Origin: JAGVPT01 sp964439265
Lineage (GTDB): Bacteria; Bacteroidota; Ignavibacteria; UBA10030; UBA8401
Direction: 5' to 3'
Assembly (NCBI GenBank): GCA_964439265.1
Contig: CAYTOA010000015.1
Span: forward strand, 1 to 64,000
DNA: 64,000 nt
This document shows positions 1-8,395 of the stretch, in pieces. The notes beneath the pieces are model-generated. The model had not been told where the DNA came from. It saw only the letters and a program-made list of their open reading frames with translations, and did not search any database. The translations under genes and the position numbers were made by a program. How positions within the stretch are numbered: the stretch's first letter is position 1; each line of letters opens with the position of its first letter.

Positions 1-13
1 TTGAATGAGTATT

Positions 14-61
14 CAGAAGTCAGAATATAGAATTTAGAAGTCAGAATATAGAATTCAGAAG
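14..61. repeat. 21-bp tandem direct repeat (2.3 copies)
   Basis: A 21-bp unit, CAGAAGTCAGAATATAGAAT plus T, is present at 14-34 and 35-55 with one mismatch (first base C or T), and a six-base start of a third copy follows. The unit is three 7-base steps long and rich in the AGAATTC-like words seen inside fmt. It lies upstream of def and encodes nothing obvious. Confidence 0.9.
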
Positions 62-75
62 GAATGATCATATTT

Positions 76-130
76 CTAACAGCTAACAGCTAACAGCTAA
101 CAGCTAACAGCTAACAGCTAACAGCTAACA
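76..130. repeat. Heptamer tandem repeat (CTAACAG)n
   Basis: Seven perfect head-to-tail copies of the 7-base unit CTAACAG occupy 76-124, followed by six bases of an eighth. The array ends 17 bases before the def start codon, so it sits in the def-fmt leader or promoter region. It is the cleanest member of a set of period-7 repeats scattered through the window. Confidence 0.97.
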
Positions 131-147
131 CTCTTAATCAAAAACTT

Positions 148-717
148 ATGGCAGCGTTACCAATCTACATATACGGAACTGAAATCCTGAAGAAAAAGGC
201 GAAGCCAGTCAAGGAAATTTCGGACAATACCATCCAACTGATCAAAGATATGTTCGAAACGATGCACTCTTCGAACGGCATCGGACTCGCAGCGAATCAG
301 GTCGGCGTTTTGGAACAGATCCTCGTGATCGACCTGTCCGAGATGGAGGAATACAAAGAAACGAAACCGATGGCCGTGATCAACCCGGAGATCGTTGAAC
401 AAGAGGGTGAGTGGGAAATGGAAGAAGGGTGTCTGAGCCTTCCCGAGATACGTGACATCGTCCGCCGGGCAGAGAAAGTAACAGTGAAGTTCCGCGATGC
501 CAATTTACGAGAACAGAAAATTGAAGCGACGGGGATGCTGGGACGAGTCCTGCAGCACGAGATCGACCACTTGAACGGCATTCTCATCACGGACCATTTG
601 AGCGCCGCAAAACGCACGTTGTTGAGGGGTAAGCTGAAGAAAATCTCCAAAGGAGATTTCGAACAGAAATACGACGTTGTGCTGCCGAAACCTGAAAAAC
701 CGAAGACGAAAAAATGA
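148..717 (+). CDS. def: Peptide deformylase
   Basis: Removes the formyl group from the N-terminal methionine of nascent proteins at the ribosome exit. All three family motifs are visible: GIGLAANQVG (near residue 45), EGCLSLP (near 92) with the metal-binding cysteine, and QHEIDHLNG (near 132) with the two metal-binding histidines and catalytic glutamate. The 189-residue length is normal, with a lysine- and proline-rich C-terminal tail. The stop overlaps the fmt start by four bases (ATGA), giving the classic def-fmt pair that handles the formyl group. No strong ribosome-binding site is seen before the ATG; a heptamer array lies just upstream. Confidence 0.97.
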   Translation: MAALPIYIYGTEILKKKAKPVKEISDNTIQLIKDMFETMHSSNGIGLAANQVGVLEQILVIDLSEMEEYKETKPMAVINPEIVEQEGEWEMEEGCLSLPEIRDIVRRAEKVTVKFRDANLREQKIEATGMLGRVLQHEIDHLNGILITDHLSAAKRTLLRGKLKKISKGDFEQKYDVVLPKPEKPKTKK

Positions 718-1640
718 ATGTCGTGTTCATGGGAACACCGGAGTTTGCTGTCCCGAGCCTTGAGATTCTCCTGAAGAACGGCTATCGCATCTCCGCGGTG
801 GTTACCGCTCCCGACAAGCCCCGAGGCCGCGGCCAGCAGGTCTCGTTCACGCCGGTGAAAGAATGTGCTCTGAAACATTCGCTCGCTCTTCTCCAGCCCG
901 AGTCGTTGCGCAACGCTGAATTCATCAGTTCGCTCTCCAACCTTCGTCCCGATCTCTTTATCATTGTTGCCTTTCGGATCTTGCCGCCGGAGGTATTTTC
1001 AGTTCCAGTAAAGGGCGCCTTTAACCTGCATGCGTCTCTGCTTCCGAAGTATCGCGGCGCGGCTCCCATTAACTGGGCCATCATCAACGGTGAAAAGGAA
1101 TCGGGGGTCACGACATTTTTTCTCCGCGAGAAAGTCGACACGGGAAACATTATCCTTCAGGCGCGGGTGGCAATTCCAGAATTGATGACTGCCGGGGAAT
1201 TACACGATATACTCTCCGACGTCGGAGCGGAGATTGTCCTGCAAACGGTCCGGCTGATCGAATTGGGGAAGGTTCAGCCTCGGCAACAGGATGACTCGCT
1301 GTCGATCCCGGCGCCGAAAATATTCAAGGACGACTGCCGAATCGATTGGAACAAGTCGGCGGCGGCAATCCACAATTTTATCAGGGGACTCTCGCCGCAT
1401 CCTGCGGCATGGACGATGCATGACGGGACCCTGCTGAAGATTTATAAGAGCGAGAATTCAGAATTCAGAATTCAGAATTCAGAAGCTGGGAGGGTCATTA
1501 TTTCAGAAAACAATTTGTATGTAGCGACACAGAGCGGGGCAATTTCAATTCTGGAAATTCAACAAGAAGGGAAGAAGAAGATGAGTGCGGAGGATTTCCT
1601 GAGGGGATACAGATTCAATGACGGCGATATCCTGAAATGA
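714..1640 (+). CDS. fmt: Methionyl-tRNA formyltransferase
   Basis: Transfers a formyl group from 10-formyl-tetrahydrofolate to Met-tRNA(fMet) for translation initiation. The N-terminal Rossmann domain starts VVFMGTPEFAVPSLE, and the formyl-donor loop reads HASLLPKYRGAAPINWAI around residues 108-125. The C-terminal OB-like tRNA-binding domain follows from about residue 205. Inside that domain, at residues 246-256, an AGAATTC heptamer array is translated in frame (ENSEFRIQNSE), apparently enlarging a loop without breaking the gene. Translationally coupled to def by the ATGA overlap. 308 residues is normal for the family. Confidence 0.96.
   Translation: MNVVFMGTPEFAVPSLEILLKNGYRISAVVTAPDKPRGRGQQVSFTPVKECALKHSLALLQPESLRNAEFISSLSNLRPDLFIIVAFRILPPEVFSVPVKGAFNLHASLLPKYRGAAPINWAIINGEKESGVTTFFLREKVDTGNIILQARVAIPELMTAGELHDILSDVGAEIVLQTVRLIELGKVQPRQQDDSLSIPAPKIFKDDCRIDWNKSAAAIHNFIRGLSPHPAAWTMHDGTLLKIYKSENSEFRIQNSEAGRVIISENNLYVATQSGAISILEIQQEGKKKMSAEDFLRGYRFNDGDILK
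1453..1484. repeat. Heptamer tandem repeat (AGAATTC)n inside fmt
   Basis: Four perfect copies of AGAATTC (1453-1480) plus AGAA. The array lies wholly within the fmt reading frame; because three 7-base units equal seven codons, the frame is preserved. The encoded stretch is polar and asparagine/glutamate rich, as expected for a tolerated surface loop. The same word occurs before def and inside valS. Confidence 0.95.
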
Positions 1641-1646
1641 GCGACA

Positions 1647-1994
1647 CTACTTTCCCGCAGAATACCTTCTCACATCGACCTTTTCCATCGTCATCATCAC
1701 TCCGCAGTTTGCCTTCTCGATGATCTCGTCAATTTCCGGGAGGAGCGCCTCCACTTTTTCACTTGTGTCAACAATTTCAATGAGGATGGGAAGGTCTTCC
1801 GACAGGTCCAGGATCGCAGACTTGTGCATCCTGCTGTGAGCTCCGAACCCTTCGATCCCTCGCAGCACGGTGGCTCCGGCAAGTCCCTTTGAACGGGCAA
1901 GATGGACGATCGCTTCGAACAACTGCTGCCCGTTGAGGTGGTCTCCTTCTCCCAAAAATATCCTTAAGAGTTTCCCTTCGCCAGAAAGTTTCAT
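1647..1994 (-). CDS. DUF190 (PII-like) protein, CrcB partner
   Basis: A 115-residue protein of the DUF190 family, small alpha/beta proteins with a PII-like fold whose genes frequently sit beside crcB. Seen here: a GEGDHLNGQQLFEAIV segment and the AGATVLRGIEGFG core, then an I-E-I-V-D strand and a C-terminal MMTMEKV strand, all typical of the family. The ATG at 1994 is chosen because it has a GAGGG site a few bases upstream; a longer in-frame start at 2054 would run into crcB. It lies 11 bases after crcB on the same strand, so the two are probably cotranscribed. The biochemical role is unknown; a regulatory role for fluoride export is an inference from context. Confidence 0.85.
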   Translation of the reverse strand: MKLSGEGKLLRIFLGEGDHLNGQQLFEAIVHLARSKGLAGATVLRGIEGFGAHSRMHKSAILDLSEDLPILIEIVDTSEKVEALLPEIDEIIEKANCGVMMTMEKVDVRRYSAGK

Positions 1995-2005
1995 TGTGCC
2001 CTCAC

Positions 2006-2380
2006 TTATACTAATTTCGCGGCGACGGACCCTGCCCACGTCGCGCCAAGACAAAAAACGATGCTGCCAAAAATGTTTATCACGCCTGTGGAAAAATTTC
2101 CGGCTCTCAATATCTCTATCGTTTCATAACTGAAGGTCGAAAATGTTGTGAACCCCCCCAGGATTCCCACCGTTAAAAAAAGCCGGACGTTGGGCTGAAC
2201 GAGCCATCGTTCTTCGAATAGCGTCATCAAAAGGCCGATCGTAAAACATCCGATGACGTTGACGGCAAATGTACCGTAAGGAAACCTGTCCCCGAGTATT
2301 TTATAGAATAAACCGGCCAGCCCAAACCGACAGACGCTGCCAATGAAGCCGCCAGCTCCAATAAACAAATATTTCTCCAT
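2006..2380 (-). CDS. crcB: Fluoride exporter CrcB/Fluc
   Basis: A 124-residue, four-helix inner-membrane protein that works as a dual-topology dimer to leak fluoride out of the cell. Family signatures are present: GGFIGSVCRF at the N-terminus, NVIGCFTIG in helix 2, and GGFTTFSTFSYE in helix 3, which carries the polar track and phenylalanines lining the fluoride path. A CGGAG ribosome-binding site precedes the ATG. It is the first gene of a two-gene minus-strand unit with DUF190. I looked for a fluoride riboswitch in the roughly 140 bases upstream and did not recognise one. Confidence 0.94.
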   Translation of the reverse strand: MEKYLFIGAGGFIGSVCRFGLAGLFYKILGDRFPYGTFAVNVIGCFTIGLLMTLFEERWLVQPNVRLFLTVGILGGFTTFSTFSYETIEILRAGNFSTGVINIFGSIVFCLGATWAGSVAAKLV

Positions 2381-2426
2381 TATTCTCCGAAAAAATGTCT
2401 TTCTAAGATAAGGATTGGAAGCGGCG

Positions 2427-2445
2427 GATGCAATTTCATTGCATC
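2427..2445. promoter_or_regulatory. Perfect inverted repeat between divergent genes
   Basis: GATGCAAT-TTC-ATTGCATC, an 8-base perfect stem with a 3-base loop, lies in the 148-base divergent gap between crcB and the membrane-protein gene at 2529. It could be an operator for a dimeric regulator or a hairpin in a crcB leader. No ligand or factor can be named. Confidence 0.45.
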
Positions 2446-2528
2446 AGTTTTTAAAAAGGATTATATTCAGTTACCTTTGGCACTTAAAGGTATGCTGAAG
2501 GTGCGACCCAATTTCAAGCCATTCAATT

Positions 2529-3014
2529 ATGGAATTTATGATGTGGGCGACCCGCAGCATGCATATCTTTTCTGCTGTGGTGTGGTTGGGCGGGCTTCTG
2601 TACATGGGGGGAATTCTTTATCCTGTCCTTCGCTATGAGCAATTGACAACGTCTATTCAGTACGTCAGAATAGAGAGGCGATTTTCCGGGTTTGTCTGGA
2701 TGTGCGTATGGACGAGCGTTATTACCGGCGTGCTATTGACCCTTTTTAGTCACCGATTTGTCTTTGGACAATACCGGAGCGAATGGGATTATCTCCTTCT
2801 TGCGAAAGAAATCCTGTATGTGCTGATGATGGGAATTGCGGTGTCCGGCACGAGTATCGTAAAAAGGATGGAATCCATTGCCGGCTCGGCTGAGGCCGGC
2901 GGCACCCGCGAGGATCTTATCATACAGCACCAAAAGATGCTGAGAAGACGGCGGACAAGCCTGGCGCTCGGCATTATTACATTATTGGTTTCTACCAGGA
3001 TGGTCGTGCTTTGA
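2529..3014 (+). CDS. Four-helix integral membrane protein (CopD-like)
   Basis: A 161-residue membrane protein with four hydrophobic segments (about residues 8-28, 52-72, 85-106 and 140-160). The start, MHIFSAVVWLGGLLYMGG, resembles CopD/DUF4149-type membrane proteins, where an HxxxxxxWLG helix is typical; copper transport is not shown by this sequence. A basic loop separates helices 3 and 4. The stop overlaps the parA ATG by one base, so it is probably cotranscribed with parA-parB, although no functional link is known. Family assignment is tentative. Confidence 0.7.
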   Translation: MEFMMWATRSMHIFSAVVWLGGLLYMGGILYPVLRYEQLTTSIQYVRIERRFSGFVWMCVWTSVITGVLLTLFSHRFVFGQYRSEWDYLLLAKEILYVLMMGIAVSGTSIVKRMESIAGSAEAGGTREDLIIQHQKMLRRRRTSLALGIITLLVSTRMVVL

Positions 3015-3886
3015 TGGGAAAAATCATTGCGATAGCAAATCAAAAAGGAGGCGTTGGAAAGACGACGACGGCAGTAAACCTTGCTGCGTCGATCTCTGCT
3101 GCAGAACATGCGACACTACTCGTGGACACAGACCCGCAGGCCAACGCAACCAGCGGCGTCGGCGTTGAAAGCAAGGCTTTGGAAAAGACAATGTATGAAG
3201 TCTTGATCGGAGAAATTGACGCTGCAGACGCTATCCTCAAAACATCAATGCCGTTCCTTTCTTTGCTGCCGTCCCACATCAATCTCGTCGGCGCGGAAAT
3301 TGAAATGGTGAACGAGGCGCAGCGCGAGAAGAAGATGAGGGCTGCGCTGGAGCCCATTCGGTCTTCATACGAATACATCATCATCGATTGCCCGCCTTCT
3401 CTCGGACTTATCACCCTCAACGCGTTGACGGCTGCCGACGCTGTGCTGATACCCGTTCAGTGCGAATATTACGCGCTCGAAGGCCTGGGCCAGCTCTTGA
3501 ACACCATTAACATGGTGAAGAAGAACCTCAACCCGCCTCTCGATATTGAAGGCGTGCTCATGACGATGTTCGATTCACGTCTACGTCTTTCCAACCAGAT
3601 CGTCGATGAGGTCAAGAAATACTTCGGAGAGAAAGTGTTCTCAACCGTTATTTCGAGAAACGTCAGACTCAGCGAGGCGCCAAGTTTCGGCAAACCGATC
3701 TTGTTGTATGATGCTCTTTCTTCGGGTACGAGAAACTACATTGACCTTGCCCAGGAAGTATTGAAGAGAAATCAGCGGGCAGATGCGTCGTCGTCCGCTC
3801 GCCCGGCGATTACTCCGGTTTCGTCTGTCGTGCAGCCGCGGCCCCCTCAGCCAGAGATGCCGAACCGGACTCCCTCACAATCGTAA
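3014..3886 (+). CDS. parA: Chromosome partitioning ATPase ParA/Soj
   Basis: A cytoplasmic deviant-Walker ATPase that binds DNA and, with ParB, segregates replication origins. The start IIAIANQKGGVGKTTTAVNL contains the signature KGGVGKTT Walker A loop, and the switch region reads IIIDCPPSLG near residue 126. The C-terminal tail (last 35 residues) is proline-rich and disordered. The ATG at 3014 is preferred; a TTG three bases upstream is possible. ParB follows after 15 bases. The length is slightly above the usual 255-265 residues because of the tail. Confidence 0.95.
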   Translation: MGKIIAIANQKGGVGKTTTAVNLAASISAAEHATLLVDTDPQANATSGVGVESKALEKTMYEVLIGEIDAADAILKTSMPFLSLLPSHINLVGAEIEMVNEAQREKKMRAALEPIRSSYEYIIIDCPPSLGLITLNALTAADAVLIPVQCEYYALEGLGQLLNTINMVKKNLNPPLDIEGVLMTMFDSRLRLSNQIVDEVKKYFGEKVFSTVISRNVRLSEAPSFGKPILLYDALSSGTRNYIDLAQEVLKRNQRADASSSARPAITPVSSVVQPRPPQPEMPNRTPSQS

Positions 3887-3901
3887 TCCCTGCGATGCCC
3901 T

Positions 3902-4816
3902 ATGGCCGATAACCACAAGACAAGATCTGTTCTGGGCAAAGGACTGAGCGCACTGATTCCGCGGGGGCCTTTGCGTGAAGAGCCGATCACTCCCGGTGCG
4001 CTTCCGAAAGACGAGGGGTTGGACAATGTGATCGTTGCCGTAGAGGTTTCAAAAGTTCGTCCGAACCCGTACCAGCCCCGTCTCAACTTCGACCCTGAAT
4101 CATTGAACGAGCTCAAACGTTCGATTTTGGAGAAAGGGGTCATTCAGCCCGTTACCGTGCGCCGGGTCGCCAATGGGAACTACGAGCTTATTTCCGGTGA
4201 GCGCCGGATCCGAGCGTCACAGGAGGCCGGTCTAAAAACGATCCCCGCCTACATCATCAAGGTTTCGTCGGACGAAGAGATGCTCGAGCTTGCGCTCGTG
4301 GAAAATCTGCAGCGCGAACACTTAAACCCCCTCGAAATTGCAGTCTCCTACCAGCGGTTGATCGACGAGTGCAGGCTTACGCAGGAGGAGGTAGGGCAAA
4401 AGATCGGCAAGGACAGAACGACGGTAACGAATTTTCTTCGGTTGTTGAAGCTACCGGAAAAAATCAAGGACTCTCTCCGGAAAGATGAAATTACGATGGG
4501 GCATGCACGGGCTCTCATCGCGCTCCCGGATGAGAGGATTCAGCTCCGGATGCATCAGAAGATCGTAAAGCAGGGTTTGTCGGTTAGGAATGTTGAAACG
4601 CTTGTCAGAGATTTCGGTAAGAAGCCGGCGGCGAAATCGCAGCCGCGGGCAACCGGACGCTCCGACGGCAGTTTCCAAAATATCGAGACACGTCTTCGGC
4701 AATCATTCGGGACGAAGGTGACGATTCGGAAACAACAAGGGGGCGGCGGGGAAATCGTGATCGAATACTATAATTCGGGCGACCTGGATAGATTGTTGGA
4801 TCTATTGGAAAAATAA
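3902..4816 (+). CDS. parB: Chromosome partitioning protein ParB/Spo0J
   Basis: CTP-dependent clamp that loads at parS sites near the replication origin and recruits ParA and SMC. Visible parts: an N-terminal ParA-interacting stretch (KGLSALIP), the ParB/Srx domain with NPYQPR and the CTP-binding GERRIRAS motif (near residue 100), the ENLQREHLNPLE segment, a helix-turn-helix (LTQEEVGQKIGKDRTTVTNF), and a C-terminal dimerisation domain. I looked for a copy of the consensus parS palindrome in this window and found none. The pair parA-parB often marks origin-proximal DNA, which is an inference here. Confidence 0.95.
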   Translation: MADNHKTRSVLGKGLSALIPRGPLREEPITPGALPKDEGLDNVIVAVEVSKVRPNPYQPRLNFDPESLNELKRSILEKGVIQPVTVRRVANGNYELISGERRIRASQEAGLKTIPAYIIKVSSDEEMLELALVENLQREHLNPLEIAVSYQRLIDECRLTQEEVGQKIGKDRTTVTNFLRLLKLPEKIKDSLRKDEITMGHARALIALPDERIQLRMHQKIVKQGLSVRNVETLVRDFGKKPAAKSQPRATGRSDGSFQNIETRLRQSFGTKVTIRKQQGGGGEIVIEYYNSGDLDRLLDLLEK

Positions 4817-4874
4817 TTCTCACTTTCGCGGTCGGCATAGACAGAGCCGCGGTGAAACGGAACGGGTATACTCA

Positions 4875-5258
4875 ATGAAAACGATCATCAGAACTGATAA
4901 CGCACCGGCACCGATAGGGCCGTACAACCAGGCGGTCGCCGTGCAGGGACAGCTGCTTTTTACGGCAGGGCAGATCGCGCTCGACCCGAAGACAGGGGCG
5001 GTCGTTGGATCATCCGCCGCCGAACAGACTAAACAAGTGTGCGAAAATATCAAAGCCTTACTCATTGCAAGTCACTCGGATTTTGCTCACGTTGTGAAAA
5101 CGACCGTTTTCCTGAAAAGTATGAACGACTTTGCTGCGATGAATGAGGTCTACGGGAAGTATTTCGGTGAAGCCTCCCCCGCGCGCAGCACCATCGAAGT
5201 CGTCCGCCTGCCGAAGGACGTGCTGGTGGAAATTGAAGTGATCGCAGTGATCTATTAG
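4875..5258 (+). CDS. ridA: RidA family reactive enamine/imine deaminase
   Basis: A 127-residue trimeric cytoplasmic enzyme that hydrolyses reactive 2-aminoacrylate and related imines released by PLP enzymes. The sequence has the APAPIGPYNQAV start, the TAGQIALDP core, and the SPARSTIEV segment with the active-site arginine that holds the substrate carboxylate, plus the final VEIEVIAVI strand. Length and order match canonical RidA. It follows parB by 58 bases on the same strand; functional linkage is unlikely. Confidence 0.95.
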   Translation: MKTIIRTDNAPAPIGPYNQAVAVQGQLLFTAGQIALDPKTGAVVGSSAAEQTKQVCENIKALLIASHSDFAHVVKTTVFLKSMNDFAAMNEVYGKYFGEASPARSTIEVVRLPKDVLVEIEVIAVIY

Positions 5259-5328
5259 TGCATTTTCTATAAAGAAATTGAGGCGAGTGATGTAAGCCCG
5301 ATTTCATATCCTTAACCCGGGGTTTTCT

Positions 5329-5913
5329 TTGAAACTGCTCGGATATTTTATTCTCCTCAGCTCTTTTATTGTACCTGTTGCTTACGCGCAGGCTCCTCCC
5401 CATTATGAGCAGCCGATCGCGACCCCTCTTCGTATTGTTTCCTTCCCCGATTCCGCGATTCATGTTTTCAATGAGGATTCTGCTGTCGCCAAAATGGATT
5501 TCAGTTCGGACACTGTGCGGCGGCCGGGAAAGTCGACGACGGTAGCGCTTCTGGCTTCAATGGTCATCCCGGGGGCAGGGCAAATTTATAATGGATCATA
5601 TTGGAAGGCGCCGGTCATATGGGGGGTTGGATATTATTTTGTTTCAGTGTACAATCAACAGAACAAGCTGTACCAACAGTACCGCAGTGCATATACGGCG
5701 GAACTCGTTGCAGGCAAGCCGGATTCTTTAGGCGCCTTCAAGCTCCGAGATTTTTATCATAATCAGCGCGATACGTTTGCCTGGTACCTCGCAATCGAGT
5801 ATGTCATCAATTTGCTCGATGCGTACGTCGATGCAAGCCTCTATAATTTTGAAGTCAGCCCAAACCTCCAGCCGACAACCGAAATGCGCGCGAGTCTGCG
5901 CATTCCCTTATAG
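5329..5913 (+). CDS. DUF5683 domain protein, exported
   Basis: A 194-residue protein with an N-terminal signal peptide (about residues 1-20, ending VAYAQA). From residue 70 it carries the DUF5683 hallmark: a hydrophobic helix beginning LASMVIPGAGQIYNG, then a second hydrophobic helix (APVIWGVGYYFVSVY) and a C-terminal segment with AYVDASLYNF. The domain is common in Bacteroidota and is of unknown function, probably membrane-associated. A TTG start is used so that the signal peptide is included; there is no upstream in-frame ATG. The same domain ends the large protein at 25299. Confidence 0.8.
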   Translation: MKLLGYFILLSSFIVPVAYAQAPPHYEQPIATPLRIVSFPDSAIHVFNEDSAVAKMDFSSDTVRRPGKSTTVALLASMVIPGAGQIYNGSYWKAPVIWGVGYYFVSVYNQQNKLYQQYRSAYTAELVAGKPDSLGAFKLRDFYHNQRDTFAWYLAIEYVINLLDAYVDASLYNFEVSPNLQPTTEMRASLRIPL

Positions 5914-5979
5914 TTTTATACGACTCCTACTCTATTCATTTACCATGAAATCGAATTCAACGTTGTAAGGAGATCTGTC

Positions 5980-8232
5980 ATGATACGAAAACAAGATGCA
6001 TTGGATTATCATTCACAGGGAAGAAGGGGAAAAATTGAAGTGGTATCTTCCAAGCCGTGCGCAACACAAAGAGACCTCTCGCTTGCATACACCCCCGGAG
6101 TTGCAGAGCCGTGCCGCGAGATCGCAGCAAACCCTGACGACGCGTACCTTTATACGGCGAAAGGAAATCTTGTCGCTGTTGTGTCGAACGGAACCGCTGT
6201 CCTCGGTCTTGGCGATATCGGTCCGCTTGCCGGAAAACCGGTGATGGAAGGGAAGGGAGTGCTCTTCAAACGCTTCGCCGACATCGACGTCTTCGACATT
6301 GAGTTGAATTCCCACAACCCGGATGACATCATCAAAGCTGTACAGATGCTCGAACCGACGTTCGGCGGCATCAACCTTGAGGATATCAAAGCTCCAGAAT
6401 GTTTTTACATCGAGGAAGAACTGAAGAAGGTGATGAACATTCCGGTCTTTCACGACGACCAGCACGGCACGGCGATCATCAGCGGAGCGGCACTCGTCAA
6501 CGCACTGGAAGTTGTCGGAAAAAAAATCGACAAAGTAAAAGTTGTCTTCAGCGGTGCCGGAGCGGCAGGGATGGCGTGTGCGCGGTTATACGAAAAACTC
6601 GGAGTGCTGCACGAAAACATTTTGTTTGTCGACACGAAAGGCGTCGTGTTCAAAGGACGGACAGAGGGGATGAACAAATACAAAGAGTATTTCGCGTCAG
6701 GGACGAATGCGCGCACGTTCGCCGATGCGATGAAAGGCGCAGATGTTTTCTGCGGTGTGTCGGCGAAAGGGATCGTCACAAAAGAGATGGTGAAGTCGAT
6801 GGCGGATAAGCCGATCGTCTTCGCGATGGCGAACCCCGACCCTGAAATCACGTTCGAAGATGCTCTCAGCGTGCGCGATGATCTCATCATGGCGACGGGC
6901 CGGTCCGACTACCCGAATCAGGTCAACAACGTCCTCGGCTTTCCCTTCATTTTCCGGGGCGCTTTGGATGTACGCGCGAAAGCGATCAATGACGAAATGA
7001 AGATAGCGGCTTCGCATGCGCTGGCGAAACTTGCCAAAGAGGATGTCCCCGATTCCGTCATCCGTGTGTACGGTGGCAAACGGATTGAATTTGGCCGGGA
7101 ATATATCATTCCCAAGCCGTTCGATCCGCGGGTCTTGTTGTGGGAAACAGTTGCAGTCGCACAAGCCGCGATGGATACGGGTGTTGCGCGGACTCCGATC
7201 GCGGATATGGAGGCATATAAAGACAGGCTCGAAGCCCGACTGGGAAGAACTCGCGAGATGATGCGGTTCTACATCCACAAAGCGCAAAAAGCTCCGAAAC
7301 GCATTGTCTTCCCGGAAGGTCAGGAGGATAAGATTCTCCGTGCCGCGAATATTATTGTTGAAGAAAAGATCGCAACGCCGATCCTTCTGGGGAGCAGGAC
7401 GATCATCAGCCAAAAGATCTCCGAACTTGGATTAGACCTGTTGGATGTTGAAGTTGTCAACCCAAAGAAATCGCCGAAATTTGACGAATATGTTTCGGAA
7501 TATTTTGAATTGCGAAAGCGAAAAGGGATCACGCGGTACGTTGCCGAACGCCACATGAAAACCAACAATGAGTTTGGAATGATGATGGTGAGGGACGGCG
7601 ACGCAGACGGACTTATCTCCGGCCTCACGCAGCATTATCCCGATACTGTCCGACCTGCGCTCCAGATCATCGGGACGAAAGAGGGAGTGCGCAGGATCGC
7701 CGGATTGTACATGCTGATCTTCAAGAATCAGACCCTGTTTATTGCCGACGCAACGGTAAACATTGAACCGACGGCGGAAGACCTTGCGGAGATCGCGCTC
7801 TTAACGGCAGAGAGAGTGAAACGCATTGACGTTGTTCCTCGTATCGCGATGCTCTCGTTCAGCAATTTCGGAAGCACGCAGCATCCGCTGACGGAAAAAG
7901 TTCGAAGGGCCACCGAGATCATCAAGCAGAAAGATCCCAGCCTCATCGTTGACGGTGAGATGATGGCCGACACTGCCATGAGTTCTGAGATGCTCAATGA
8001 ACTGTACCCGTTCAGCAGGCTCAAGGAGCCGGCGAACATTCTCATTTGCCCCGACCTCACTTCAGCGAACATTGCGTACAAATTATTGTCGCGCGTTGGA
8101 GGGGCATCGGCCATCGGGCCGATCCTGATCGGTATTCGCAAGCCGGTCTATCTTTTGACGCCGGGAGTAGAAGTGAACGATATCGTCAATATCACGGCGA
8201 TGGCGGTGTTCGCTTCTCAGCAGGAAAAATAG
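5980..8232 (+). CDS. maeB: NADP-dependent malic enzyme with C-terminal phosphotransacetylase domain
   Basis: Converts malate to pyruvate and CO2 with reduction of NAD(P). Residues 1-420 are the malic enzyme: AYTPGVAEPC near residue 35, the metal-binding HDDQHGTAIISG near 155 and the nucleotide-binding GAGAAGMAC near 190. Residues 430-750 form a phosphate acetyl/butaryl-transferase-like domain; in MaeB-type enzymes this part regulates activity by sensing acetyl-CoA and is generally thought not to be catalytic. The 750-residue length matches MaeB. A strong AAGGAG site lies 9 bases before the ATG. The gene stands alone. Confidence 0.95.
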   Translation: MIRKQDALDYHSQGRRGKIEVVSSKPCATQRDLSLAYTPGVAEPCREIAANPDDAYLYTAKGNLVAVVSNGTAVLGLGDIGPLAGKPVMEGKGVLFKRFADIDVFDIELNSHNPDDIIKAVQMLEPTFGGINLEDIKAPECFYIEEELKKVMNIPVFHDDQHGTAIISGAALVNALEVVGKKIDKVKVVFSGAGAAGMACARLYEKLGVLHENILFVDTKGVVFKGRTEGMNKYKEYFASGTNARTFADAMKGADVFCGVSAKGIVTKEMVKSMADKPIVFAMANPDPEITFEDALSVRDDLIMATGRSDYPNQVNNVLGFPFIFRGALDVRAKAINDEMKIAASHALAKLAKEDVPDSVIRVYGGKRIEFGREYIIPKPFDPRVLLWETVAVAQAAMDTGVARTPIADMEAYKDRLEARLGRTREMMRFYIHKAQKAPKRIVFPEGQEDKILRAANIIVEEKIATPILLGSRTIISQKISELGLDLLDVEVVNPKKSPKFDEYVSEYFELRKRKGITRYVAERHMKTNNEFGMMMVRDGDADGLISGLTQHYPDTVRPALQIIGTKEGVRRIAGLYMLIFKNQTLFIADATVNIEPTAEDLAEIALLTAERVKRIDVVPRIAMLSFSNFGSTQHPLTEKVRRATEIIKQKDPSLIVDGEMMADTAMSSEMLNELYPFSRLKEPANILICPDLTSANIAYKLLSRVGGASAIGPILIGIRKPVYLLTPGVEVNDIVNITAMAVFASQQEK

Positions 8233-8395
8233 CCGACCCATCAGTCTGAATGCTCCCCGGTCTGCATTTCTTGCCGGGATATGCCCTTATCGTCAATCGG
8301 GCAAAGGGAGTGCATTGTCAGGTTAAACCTCGTAACTGATTACGGGTCAAACCTCTGCAAGGATTGAAAAACAACATGTTTACCAGTGGAGTATT

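Noticed and set aside
76..130. Array of direct repeats that could suggest a CRISPR
   Set aside because: The units are 7 bases with no spacers and no cas genes; it is a simple tandem repeat.
2381..2528. Fluoride riboswitch before crcB
   Set aside because: Searched by eye on the minus strand for the conserved core; not found.
3014..4816. parS sites near parA-parB
   Set aside because: No TGTTTCACGTGAAACA-like 16-base palindrome was seen in the window; the closest words have only the central CACGTG-like part.
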